Assembly (NCBI RefSeq): GCF_000802235.1
Contig: NZ_JTDL01000104.1
Coordinates: 1-64,000 of the forward strand
Reading direction: 5' to 3'
Origin: Sinomonas humi
GTDB taxonomy: Bacteria > Actinomycetota > Actinomycetes > Actinomycetales > Micrococcaceae
Length of the DNA: 64,000 nucleotides
The notes under the pieces were generated by a model. It saw only the letters and a program-made list of their open reading frames with translations, ran no database searches and had not been told where the DNA came from. The position numbers and the translations under genes are program-made. Of the stretch, positions 35,426-43,151 are shown one piece after another. Position 1 is the first letter of the stretch. Each line of letters begins with the position of its first letter.

Positions 35426-35932
35426 CTAGTGCGCCGAGAATCCTCCAGTGGAGCCGAAGCCACCGGTCCCCCGCGCCGACTCCGAAAGGGAGCCGACGGG
35501 GACGAAGCGCGCGTACTCGACGCGCTGGATCACCATCTGCGCAATTCTATCGCCGCGACGGAGGCTCAGGGCTTCACGAGCATCCGTGTTCAGGAGAGTC
35601 ACCGCTATCTCTCCCCGGTAGCCGGCGTCGACCGTGCCTGGAGCGTTGACGACTGTGAGGCCGTGCCGGGTCGCAAGGCCCGACCTCGGATGGATGAGCG
35701 CAACGTAGCCGAACGGAAGGGCGATGCTCACCCCGGTCGGAACAAGAAGCCGCTCACCGGGCTCGAGCGTGAAGTCGATCCTCGAGCACAGGTCGGCACC
35801 GGCGTCGCCCGGATGGGCGTACGACGGCGCCGGGAGGCCGTCGTCGAGCATGACCACCTCGATCTCGAGGGTGGGCTCCCATTCAAGGGCAGTGCGGGCG
35901 GTGGCGTCGTCAGTCGTCTCGGCTGCGGTCAC
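35426..35932 (-). CDS. dut: Deoxyuridine 5'-triphosphate nucleotidohydrolase (dUTPase)
   Basis: 168 residues. It hydrolyses dUTP to dUMP and keeps uracil out of DNA. The five trimeric dUTPase motifs are present: GDAGADLCS, PRSGLATRHGLTV, NAPGTVDAGYRGE, RIAQMVIQRV and the C-terminal arm RGTGGFGSTG. GTG start with TAGAGT exactly 6 bases upstream, so probably leaderless. It is divergent from the DUF3093 gene. Confidence 0.96.
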   Translation of the reverse strand: MTAAETTDDATARTALEWEPTLEIEVVMLDDGLPAPSYAHPGDAGADLCSRIDFTLEPGERLLVPTGVSIALPFGYVALIHPRSGLATRHGLTVVNAPGTVDAGYRGEIAVTLLNTDAREALSLRRGDRIAQMVIQRVEYARFVPVGSLSESARGTGGFGSTGGFSAH

Positions 35933-35938
35933 CAGACC

Positions 35939-35944
35939 ACTCTA
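35939..35944 (-). promoter_or_regulatory. -10 box TAGAGT of a leaderless promoter
   Basis: On the minus strand TAGAGT is followed by six bases and the GTG of dut, and no ribosome-binding site is visible. Confidence 0.55.
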
Positions 35945-36003
35945 TCGGGTTGCTCGCGCCTCCTGCTTTGGTGCTCGCCTATACGAGGTGGAAAGCTGGA
36001 CCC

Positions 36004-36489
36004 ATGCCTGATTCGCCCTCCTCTGGTCCCGCGCCCCGCGACAGCGCGGCGACCCTCTACAGTGAAAAGCTCTGGCCCTCATGGTGGGTCTGGGTCGTCG
36101 TCGTCGGCATCGCGGGTGCGTGCATCCTCGTGCTCGCCCCGATCAGCATTGCGGCGGGGTACACCGGCGCCATTCTGGTCTTCCTCGTCCTGTTCGGAAT
36201 CCTCATTGCGACGACTCCCGCCGTGGTCGTGACACGGGGCGAGTTGCGGGCAGGCCGCGCAGTCCTGCCACGCGAGTTCGTGGCGTCCGTCGAGGCATTC
36301 CTGGGCGACGAGGCCACAGCGGAGCGCGGCACGCGGCTCGACGGCCGCGCGTATCTCTGCATGCGCGGATGGATCTCCCCGGTTGTACGCGTGGAACTCG
36401 ACGACCCGGAGGATCCGACGCCGTACTGGCTCGTCTCGACCCGGCGCCCTGCAAAGCTCGTCGAAGCGCTCGCTGGACGCCAAGCCTGA
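36004..36489 (+). CDS. DUF3093 membrane protein
   Basis: 161 residues from ATG at 36004 (MPDSPSSGPAPRD). Two adjacent membrane helices (WWVWVVVVGIAGACILVLAPISIAA and the following GAILVFLVLFGILIATTP) precede a soluble domain. DUF3093 is an actinobacterial family of unknown function normally next to dut. AAAGCT lies 6 bases before the ATG as a possible leaderless -10. The frame is open to 35950 but the extra residues are unlikely to be coding. Confidence 0.86.
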   Translation: MPDSPSSGPAPRDSAATLYSEKLWPSWWVWVVVVGIAGACILVLAPISIAAGYTGAILVFLVLFGILIATTPAVVVTRGELRAGRAVLPREFVASVEAFLGDEATAERGTRLDGRAYLCMRGWISPVVRVELDDPEDPTPYWLVSTRRPAKLVEALAGRQA

Positions 36490-36500
36490 AGCCGGATACG

Positions 36501-36534
36501 CGAACGGGGCCGAGCATCTGCTCGGCCCCGTTCG
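36501..36534. terminator. Strong bidirectional terminator hairpin
   Basis: CGAACGGGGCCGAG and CTCGGCCCCGTTCG form a 14-bp perfect stem around a 6-base loop, between the convergent DUF3093 and DUF4193 genes. Confidence 0.85.
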
Positions 36535-36554
36535 CATTCCACCGTGCTGAAGGC

Positions 36555-36854
36555 TTAGCCCTCGCACTCCTTGCAGTAGTACAGCCCGTTCTTCTCACGG
36601 GCGATCTGGGACCGGTGGCGCACCAAGAAGCAGGACGCGCACGTGAATTCGTCCGCCTGGGCGGGCAGGACGCGCACGAGCAGCTCCTCGCCGGAGAGGT
36701 CAGCGCCCGGCAGCTCATAGCTGTCCGCGGCCTCGGCCTCATCCTCGTCCACCGAAGCGGACTGCTTGTCCGTGCGTCGCGTCTTCAGCTCTTCGATGGA
36801 ATCCTCGTTGAGCTCTTCCTCGTTCTTGCGCGGCGCATCGTAGTCGGTCGCCAT
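36555..36854 (-). CDS. DUF4193 zinc-ribbon-like protein
   Basis: 99 residues. An acidic N-terminal half and a C-terminal pair of CxxC motifs (CASC and CKEC) around RHRSQIAREKNGLYY, probably binding zinc. It is highly conserved across actinobacteria (Rv2699c-like); function unknown. ATG start. The 245 bases upstream to sepH contain the divergent promoters but no element I can define. Confidence 0.9.
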   Translation of the reverse strand: MATDYDAPRKNEEELNEDSIEELKTRRTDKQSASVDEDEAEAADSYELPGADLSGEELLVRVLPAQADEFTCASCFLVRHRSQIAREKNGLYYCKECEG

Positions 36855-37099
36855 AGTTATTCGTTCACGCTCCGGTTACTCGCATCAGTCACGTGGTCAC
36901 TCCACGTAGTCCACTCTCTAACGCACTCGGCCCCCATTTTGTGCCCAGTGACGGGGAGATTGTTCCCGATCGGCGCAAGTTTCGCCACTCGGCCCCGGAT
37001 TGTGGCCGGAGAAGTCGCGGCACACCGAGCGATGAGGCTGCAAACCAAGCCGGACAATGGCAGAGTTTCCGTCAAGACTAGGCAACGCTGGAGGCTTCA

Positions 37100-38542
37100 A
37101 TGCGGGAGCAACCGCAGGACAATCTGCAGGAACTTCGCCTCGTCGGCGTTCACGACGACGGGCAGCATCTTCTGCTGAGCGCTGCCTCGGGCGAGCTCTT
37201 CCGCCTCCGCGTCGACGAGGCGCTTCGCCGTGCGGTTGCGCGGCCAGCTCCGCAACGACCTGCGCCCTCCGGGGAGACGAACCTCTCGCCCCGCCAGATC
37301 CAGGCCGAAATCCGCGCTGGAGCGACCGCGGAGAGCATTTCCGAATCCTCGGGCATCCCGATCGACCGCATCCGCCGCTATGAGAGCCCGGTTCTGGCCG
37401 AGCGCGAACACATCTCGCTGCTCGCTCAGGCCACGGAGGTTGGGCCGCCGCCTCCCGCCCACTCTGCCTTCGCGGCCGAGTTCGGCAACGGGCCAGCGAG
37501 ACTGGGTGACGTCGTCGCACACCGTCTTGGCGTGCACGGCGTCAATCCGTCCTCAGTCGAGTGGGACTCGTGGCGGCGCCGCGATGGCCTGTGGACCGTC
37601 GTCGCCCGCTTTGCCCTGCCGGAGGGGGCGCCTGCGGCGATCGGCGAGGAGCCTCCCGCGATCTGGACCTTCAACCCCGTGCGCCGGAGCGTGGCGAACG
37701 CCAATCGTTGGGCTCAGCAGCTGAGCGAGCTCGAACCGCTCGAGGGCCCGACCTCACCGAGGCGGCTCTCCGTCGTCGACCGCCCCTTCGACGTGGAGGC
37801 CCCGGAGGCGCCCCGCCCGGAGAACCCGAACCCTGAGCAACGGGACCCCGAGTCGGACCTCCTCGACATGCTGCGTGCCCGGCGCGGGCAGCGCCTGGGC
37901 ATTGACGAGGACGCAGAGGACGCCCTCGCGCTCCTGCTCACGCAAGGGATCCCCGCAGCGCATCCACGGCCCGGCGAGACGAACGAACGGAGCGAGCCGG
38001 AGCTCGCGCCGGCCGATCGTGGTTCGGCCGATCGTGGTTCGGCCGATCGTGGTTCGGCCGATCGAGCGCAGCGGGACCGGCGCGGCCGCGGAGACGAGCG
38101 CGACAACGAGCAGCGGCCCCGCCGGCTCGAGCCGGTGCGGGACAGCGTGGCCCCGATCTTCCCGCGCCTACCTCGAGAGGATGAGCCGGACCGCCCGCAG
38201 GAGGACCCGCACTTGCGGCTGGCCCCGGGGCTGAGCACGACGACGCGGGAAGTCACGATCGTCCCGGTGCCCAGGACGGATGAGGCCCGGAAGGCCGACG
38301 GAGGGACCGAGGCGCCGGACTCCGATCATGCGGGCGAGCGCGGTTCGGCGATAGAGGAATCTGCTCCCTCTGGCAGCGAAGCGCCTCAGTCCGGAGCCAG
38401 CGATCAGGCCGCGGGGAAGTCGCAGGAGACGCCGTCCGCCGAGACGGAGACGATTCCGGAGCCGGCCCGCCGCGCCTCCCGCTCGAAGCGGTCGTCGATC
38501 CCGACGTGGGACGAGATCGTGTTCGGAACCAAGAGCGAATAG
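37100..38542 (+). CDS. sepH: Septation protein SepH
   Basis: 480 residues. SepH is an actinobacterial FtsZ-interacting protein that promotes Z-ring assembly. The conserved N-terminal DUF3071 part (about 1-200) contains LRLVGVHDDGQHLLLS and a helix-turn-helix-like segment (LSPRQIQAEIRAGATAESISESSGIPIDRIRRYE). A long, disordered, charged region follows, including three perfect ADRGS-coding repeats. The conserved C-terminal tip is SSIPTWDEIVFGTKSE. ATG with GGAGG 5-6 bases upstream. A hairpin follows the stop. Confidence 0.94.
   Translation: MREQPQDNLQELRLVGVHDDGQHLLLSAASGELFRLRVDEALRRAVARPAPQRPAPSGETNLSPRQIQAEIRAGATAESISESSGIPIDRIRRYESPVLAEREHISLLAQATEVGPPPPAHSAFAAEFGNGPARLGDVVAHRLGVHGVNPSSVEWDSWRRRDGLWTVVARFALPEGAPAAIGEEPPAIWTFNPVRRSVANANRWAQQLSELEPLEGPTSPRRLSVVDRPFDVEAPEAPRPENPNPEQRDPESDLLDMLRARRGQRLGIDEDAEDALALLLTQGIPAAHPRPGETNERSEPELAPADRGSADRGSADRGSADRAQRDRRGRGDERDNEQRPRRLEPVRDSVAPIFPRLPREDEPDRPQEDPHLRLAPGLSTTTREVTIVPVPRTDEARKADGGTEAPDSDHAGERGSAIEESAPSGSEAPQSGASDQAAGKSQETPSAETETIPEPARRASRSKRSSIPTWDEIVFGTKSE
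38012..38065 (+). repeat. 15-bp tandem repeats inside sepH
   Basis: Three perfect copies of GCCGATCGTGGTTCG (38012-38026, 38027-38041, 38042-38056) and a 9-bp partial copy. The repeat is in frame and encodes Ala-Asp-Arg-Gly-Ser units in the disordered linker, so copy number can change without a frameshift. Confidence 0.9.
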
Positions 38543-38576
38543 CAGCTGCCAGACCTCAAGTTCTGTCTGGCAGCTG
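38543..38576. terminator. Hairpin terminator between sepH and marR
   Basis: CAGCTGCCAGAC (38543-38554) pairs perfectly with GTCTGGCAGCTG (38565-38576) around a 10-base loop, starting immediately after the sepH stop codon, between convergent genes. Confidence 0.75.
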
Positions 38577-38604
38577 GGCCAGCCGGACCTCGAACTTTGA
38601 GGGC

Positions 38605-39105
38605 CTACAGAGCCGCTCGGGCTTCTGCCGCAGGCGACGAGCGGGAAAGTCCGTCGAGGTGCCGGTCGGCCAGGCCTGTCAGGACAGGCAGCGCGGCTAC
38701 CAGCGCCGCGCGTTCCGGCGCCGAAAGCGATGCGACCTCCTCAGCGAGCTGACTCGTGCCCTCACGGCGGACGTCGTTGATCGTCGCCGTCCCCTCCTCC
38801 GTCAGAGCCAGCACGAAGGCCCTCCTGTCGGCCGAGTCGGGCGTCCTCCGCACCCACCCGCCGCTCTCGAGCGCCTCCGTAAGCCGGGACATGCTGGCCG
38901 CGCTGATACCAAGGCTCGCAGCGAGATCGCCGGGCCGCTGAGGGCCTCCCCGGTCAAGCGCCGCGAGGGCTGCGAGCCGCGAAGGCGTCAAATCGCGCTT
39001 CCCAGCGTCCCGCCGGAGGTAGAACGCGAGCCGGTTGACGGCGGTGCGCAGCTCCGCGGCGAGGGCCGCGGTCTCGGCATCACGACGGCTCGAGCCGTTT
39101 GTCAT
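38605..39105 (-). CDS. MarR-family transcriptional regulator
   Basis: 166 residues. A winged helix-turn-helix with LTPSRLAALAALDRGGPQRPGDLAASLGISAASMSRLTEAL and the wing DSADRRAFVLALTEEG. MarR proteins are dimeric, usually ligand-released repressors. Its ATG overlaps the stop of the MFS exporter gene by 4 bases (ATGA), so the two form one unit, and a palindrome upstream of the MFS gene is the probable autoregulatory operator. Confidence 0.9.
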   Translation of the reverse strand: MTNGSSRRDAETAALAAELRTAVNRLAFYLRRDAGKRDLTPSRLAALAALDRGGPQRPGDLAASLGISAASMSRLTEALESGGWVRRTPDSADRRAFVLALTEEGTATINDVRREGTSQLAEEVASLSAPERAALVAALPVLTGLADRHLDGLSRSSPAAEARAAL

Positions 39106-41036
39106 CCGTGCCTCCCCTCCGGAGCGGAGGCACCGGCTTCCTCCGACTCCGCCTCCGTCTCCGGCTCCGCCTCCGACCCAGAGACAGAGCCTTCCGTTTC
39201 AACGGTTCCTGCCGTTCCTGCCCCGGTCGCTGCTTCTACCGGCTTCGCTGCTTCTACCGGCTTCGCTGTTCCTGCCGGCTTCGCTGTTCCTGCCATCCCG
39301 GAAGACCCGGCAGTCCCGGTCCCTGGATCCACATACCTCTCACCGCGGAGGGCAGAAGCGATGGCCGCGATGAGGCACGCGGCCACGGCGAAGGCGAACG
39401 CGACTGCTAACCCTGATGCGAACGGTCCGGAAATGAGCGACGGGAAGAAGGCCCGGCCCGTCAGGTACTGCACGTTGGCCGCGGGAAGATGCCCAAGCAC
39501 CTGCGGTCCCAGGAGCGTCTGCACCGGGTTGTAGCCGAGGAGCGAGGCGAACAGCACGCCGACCGGCGGTAGCGCGGCGATCCGATCAGCCGCGGCGGCC
39601 GGGACGCCCTGGGCCATGAGCCCCGAGCTCAGCGTGTGCGGGAGCGATCCCGCGAGTCCTGCGATCATGAGCGAGAAGAAGATGCCGATCGAGAGCACCA
39701 TCGATGAGTTCTGGAAGGTCGTGCTCATCCCCGCACCGACACCCCTCTGCCCCGGCGGAAGGCTGTTCATGATGCCCGCCCGGTTGGGCGCGGCAAAGAG
39801 GCCCATGCCGATGCCGTTCGCAAGGAGCGCCAAGGCAAAGACCCAGTAGTCGAAGTTCACCGGCAGCACGAGCAGCCAGAGGAAGCTCGCTGCCGCGACG
39901 ACCATCCCGCCGGTCGCCAGGAGCCGTGCCCCGAAGCGATCCGAGAGCCAGCCAGAGGTGGGGCCGGCCAAGAGGAAGCCGATCGTGAGCGGGAGCATGT
40001 AGATGCCCGCCCAGAGCGGTGTCGATTCGAAGCTGTAACCGTGCCGCGGTAGCCAAATTCCCTGTAGCCAGATGATGAGGATGAACATGAGGCCGCCGCG
40101 GCCAAGCCCTGAGAGGAGGCTGGCGAGGTTCCCGGCCGAGAACGCGCGGATACGGAACAGGTCCAGCCGGAACATCGGGTCAGGCGTCCGAACCTCGATG
40201 ACGCAGAACACGATGAGGACGGCGACGCCTCCGAGGATCGCGACGAGGACCGCCGGGTTGGTCCAGCCCATGGCGTTGCCCCCATACGGCTGGATACCGT
40301 ACGTGATGCCCACGAGCACCGCGATGAGGCCGACGGCGAACGTGAGGTTGCCCCACCAGTCCATATGGGAGCGAGGCCTCGTACCCGACTCGTGCAGCCG
40401 CAGCGAGGCCCAGACGGTGCCGAACAGGCCCACAGGAACCGAGACGAGGAAGACGAGGTGCCACTCGACAGGACCGAGCAGGCCGCCGATGATCAGGCCG
40501 AGGAATGAGCCCGCGATCCCGGCCACCTGGTTGAGGCCCAACCCTAGGCCGCGCTGATTGACCGGGAAGGCGTCGGTGATGATCGCACTCGAGTTCGCCA
40601 TGAGGAGCGCCCCGCCGATGCCTTGGAGGATGCGCATGGCGATGAGCCATACCGCTCCTGCCGTGCCGTGGAGCCACGTGACCGAGAGCAGGATTGAGAA
40701 GAAGGTGAAGATCGCGAAGCCCGCGTTGTACATCCGCACGCGCCCGTACATGTCGCCCAAACGCCCGAAGCTCACCACCAGTACGGCGGTAACGACGAGA
40801 TAGCCCATGATGAGCCAGAGCAGGAGGCCCGTGTTGCCTGGTTCGAGGGGGTTGATTCCGATTCCCCGGAAGATGTCGGGCAGGGCGATCAGCAGAATCG
40901 AGGAGTTGATCGTCGCCATGAGGACGCCGAGCGTCGTGTTGGACAGGACGATCCATTTGTAGTGGGGGCTCGCGAGGTCGCGCTCTGCGTGAGCCGCCCT
41001 CCGCGCGCGGTATGCGGTCAAGGCATTTGAGCTCAT
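39102..41036 (-). CDS. MFS transporter, DHA2-like drug/metabolite exporter
   Basis: 644 residues. About 14 membrane helices (roughly 25-570), with the MFS signature near FGRLGDMYGRVRMYN and motif C-like LMANSSAIITDAFP region. This is the DHA2 type often regulated by MarR. The C-terminal 65 residues are a low-complexity Ala/Glu/Pro/Thr tail encoded partly by 18-bp repeats, unusual for the family. ATG start. The substrate is unknown; context suggests efflux of the MarR ligand. Confidence 0.9.
   Translation of the reverse strand: MSSNALTAYRARRAAHAERDLASPHYKWIVLSNTTLGVLMATINSSILLIALPDIFRGIGINPLEPGNTGLLLWLIMGYLVVTAVLVVSFGRLGDMYGRVRMYNAGFAIFTFFSILLSVTWLHGTAGAVWLIAMRILQGIGGALLMANSSAIITDAFPVNQRGLGLGLNQVAGIAGSFLGLIIGGLLGPVEWHLVFLVSVPVGLFGTVWASLRLHESGTRPRSHMDWWGNLTFAVGLIAVLVGITYGIQPYGGNAMGWTNPAVLVAILGGVAVLIVFCVIEVRTPDPMFRLDLFRIRAFSAGNLASLLSGLGRGGLMFILIIWLQGIWLPRHGYSFESTPLWAGIYMLPLTIGFLLAGPTSGWLSDRFGARLLATGGMVVAAASFLWLLVLPVNFDYWVFALALLANGIGMGLFAAPNRAGIMNSLPPGQRGVGAGMSTTFQNSSMVLSIGIFFSLMIAGLAGSLPHTLSSGLMAQGVPAAAADRIAALPPVGVLFASLLGYNPVQTLLGPQVLGHLPAANVQYLTGRAFFPSLISGPFASGLAVAFAFAVAACLIAAIASALRGERYVDPGTGTAGSSGMAGTAKPAGTAKPVEAAKPVEAATGAGTAGTVETEGSVSGSEAEPETEAESEEAGASAPEGRHG
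39229..39300 (-). repeat. Four 18-bp repeats encoding the C-terminal tail of the MFS exporter
   Basis: 39229-39246 and 39247-39264 are identical; 39265-39282 and 39283-39300 are diverged copies. In the MFS frame they encode repeats of the type AKPVEA / AKPAGT. The in-frame unit length allows change in copy number. Confidence 0.85.
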
Positions 41037-41078
41037 GGAAGCCTCCAGTCGACGGGTAGCCGCTCTTGGATACGCCAG

Positions 41079-41100
41079 AGTTAGTTGACGTGTACTAACT
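41079..41100. promoter_or_regulatory. Palindromic operator-like site for the MarR regulator
   Basis: AGTTAGT (41079-41085) and ACTAACT (41094-41100) form a perfect 7-bp inverted repeat with an 8-base spacer, 43-64 bases upstream of the MFS ATG. Size and symmetry fit a MarR dimer. Confidence 0.6.
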
Positions 41101-41156
41101 ACCCTACGCCGGAGGCTGCCGAAGCGGGAGGCTTCTGAAACGACAGCCTGAGGTCC

Positions 41157-42374
41157 TCAGCCCCGGCGCCGCCGCTTGGACTGCGCGGGGCCGGACGCGC
41201 GGAACGCGACGAGCGGGACGAGTCGCTCTGCCTTGGTGAGCGAGCCGTGCTGCCCGACCATGGAGAAGGCGGCAGGACGAACCCGCCGTCCGTCATACAG
41301 GGCCAGCTCCCCATGGGGCGCCACGAGTATGTCCCCGATGCGCTCCTGAACTTCCGGACGGACGTCCCCGAAGAGCCCGTGCTCGATTGCCTGCCCCTTC
41401 GTCATGACCCACGCCTGCTTGCCGAAGCGCTCCTGCCACCTCTCGAGCACGCGCCGCAACGCGCCGTCGTCCGCCGGATCCTCGAGGTGGAGGTGCACCA
41501 TGCGTGGCTCGCCCGCGGTGAACCTGATCCCCTCGACCAACTCCGGCTCCGCGCCGAAATCGACCCGATGATCCTCGGCGACGTCGACCATGCCGTGGTC
41601 CCCCGTCACGAGGACGAGCGTGTTGGCCGAGAGCTGCGCATCGAGCCTGCGGATGGACGCGTCAACCTCCTCGAGTGCTTCCTCCCATGCTCGTGATCCG
41701 CAGCCTGCGACATGGCCCGCCTTGTCGAGCTCGTTGAGGTAGAAGTACAGGAGCATACGTGGGGAGGCTGCGAGCGCCGCGGCGGCGGCCGTCGTCCGTG
41801 CATGAAGCGTCTCCGCGCCGATGAAGCGGCCCCCGCGAAGCGCGGCGCGCGTCATCGGGGAGCCCTCGAACTGCGGAAGACTGACGGTCGCGACCGGGAT
41901 CCCGGGATCGAGGCGCTCGAACACCGTGGGGAACGGCTGCCACCTGTCGGGGTCCACGGCGGGGTCCCAGCCGTTGAGCTGGTTCACGACGCGTCCGAGG
42001 TGCGGGGCCAAGACGTCATATCCGACCATTCCGTGTTGGCCCGGGGGAAGCCCTGTGCCGAAACTCGCGAGGGATGCCGCGGTCGTACTCGGGAAGGCTG
42101 CGTCGAGTGTGGTCGGGATGTTCCCCTGCCCCGCCTGCAGCTTCCCACGGAGGAACGGCGTGTGGGCCGCGCGCTGGGTCAGCAGGGATCGCCCGAGCCC
42201 ATCGACCATGACGACGCAGACCCGCGGGGCGCCCGGGAGCCCGAGTCGGTTCTCGAAGCCGTCCGCGCCGAGGGCCGCGGCACAGCTCGGCAGGACGTCG
42301 GCGATGCTCCGGCGCCCGTAGTCAGGGGCGGCGGGCAGGGTTTCAAGGGCCGCCGGAACCGGTGCTCCCGTCAC
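41157..42374 (-). CDS. Alkaline phosphatase superfamily protein (nucleotide pyrophosphatase/phosphodiesterase-like)
   Basis: 405 residues. Metal-dependent hydrolase: first metal ligand Asp in VVMVDGLGRSLL, nucleophile Thr in FPSTTAASLASFGTG, and further ligands in YFYLNELDKAGH and VTGDHGMVD. No signal peptide is seen, so it seems cytosolic. The substrate is unknown. GTG start overlaps the DUF5998 stop (GTGA), so the two genes are coupled. Confidence 0.88.
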   Translation of the reverse strand: MTGAPVPAALETLPAAPDYGRRSIADVLPSCAAALGADGFENRLGLPGAPRVCVVMVDGLGRSLLTQRAAHTPFLRGKLQAGQGNIPTTLDAAFPSTTAASLASFGTGLPPGQHGMVGYDVLAPHLGRVVNQLNGWDPAVDPDRWQPFPTVFERLDPGIPVATVSLPQFEGSPMTRAALRGGRFIGAETLHARTTAAAAALAASPRMLLYFYLNELDKAGHVAGCGSRAWEEALEEVDASIRRLDAQLSANTLVLVTGDHGMVDVAEDHRVDFGAEPELVEGIRFTAGEPRMVHLHLEDPADDGALRRVLERWQERFGKQAWVMTKGQAIEHGLFGDVRPEVQERIGDILVAPHGELALYDGRRVRPAAFSMVGQHGSLTKAERLVPLVAFRASGPAQSKRRRRG

Positions 42375-43081
42375 TCGCGGCCCCCATGCCCCCGCGAGGG
42401 ACGGCCGCCGAGGCCGGCGAGCCGCGGGCGCGAGGCGGGTGGAGGGGGCGCTGACGGGCTCTGCACCACTCGGGTGGGACTTGCGGCGTTCGCGGTGCGA
42501 AGCAGCCGCGCGAAATGCTTGGCCGTGTTCACGGCCTCAGTTCCGTCAGCCTCCGAGCTGATCCGCAGGACGATGTCCTCTTGGGCGATGCTGCCCGTAT
42601 AGCCGTGATCGGCCTCGCAGTTCGGGTCCCCACAGGAAGCCGGCAGGAGATCCAGACGCTGACCGCCGGACCACGCGATGGAGAGCGTCACCTCGCGGAC
42701 CGGATCGCCCGGTTCGTAGGCTGCGGGTTCTGTGAAGACGTAGCTCAGGACGACGGTCCGAACCTGGGAGAGCGGGATGGACTCAGTCGACACCTGGGCC
42801 GTCGTGCGCTGCGGGTCCGCCTCGAGCGGTGCCTCGTCGACATGCGTGATGACGAGCAGTTCGTCGGTTAGCGCGAGGACGGTGATGTGGCGCCGGACTT
42901 CCGCTCGCTCGAAGTGCGTCTCGAGGTGGACGAGGTGGGCGAGCGGCGAAGCCCCGTCGAGGGCATCGTGGACGACGTCGGCTACGAGCCGGGGGTAGAA
43001 GCCCGTGCGCTCGAGGTCTGCGCTCAAGGATCGCGCGGCCGGCTCATGGCCCGGCACATGGGAGGACGGCGTGTGGCTCAT
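42371..43081 (-). CDS. DUF5998 family protein
   Basis: 236 residues from ATG at 43081 (MSHTPSSHVPG). A compact beta-rich core (HITVLALTDELLVITHVDE, VREVTLSIAWSGGQRLDLLPASCGDPNCEADHGYTG) with two Cys in a CGDPNCE motif. DUF5998 is actinobacterial and unknown in function. Proline-rich C-terminus. Overlaps the following phosphodiesterase gene by 4 bases. An open extension to 43240 reads as non-coding and is rejected. Confidence 0.83.
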   Translation of the reverse strand: MSHTPSSHVPGHEPAARSLSADLERTGFYPRLVADVVHDALDGASPLAHLVHLETHFERAEVRRHITVLALTDELLVITHVDEAPLEADPQRTTAQVSTESIPLSQVRTVVLSYVFTEPAAYEPGDPVREVTLSIAWSGGQRLDLLPASCGDPNCEADHGYTGSIAQEDIVLRISSEADGTEAVNTAKHFARLLRTANAASPTRVVQSPSAPPPPASRPRLAGLGGRPSRGHGGRE

Positions 43082-43151
43082 ACCCTTATTCTCCCAGACA
43101 GGGCGAGGGACCCTCCAAATGGGTCGTCCGTGTGATATCGGCACGTGCAGG

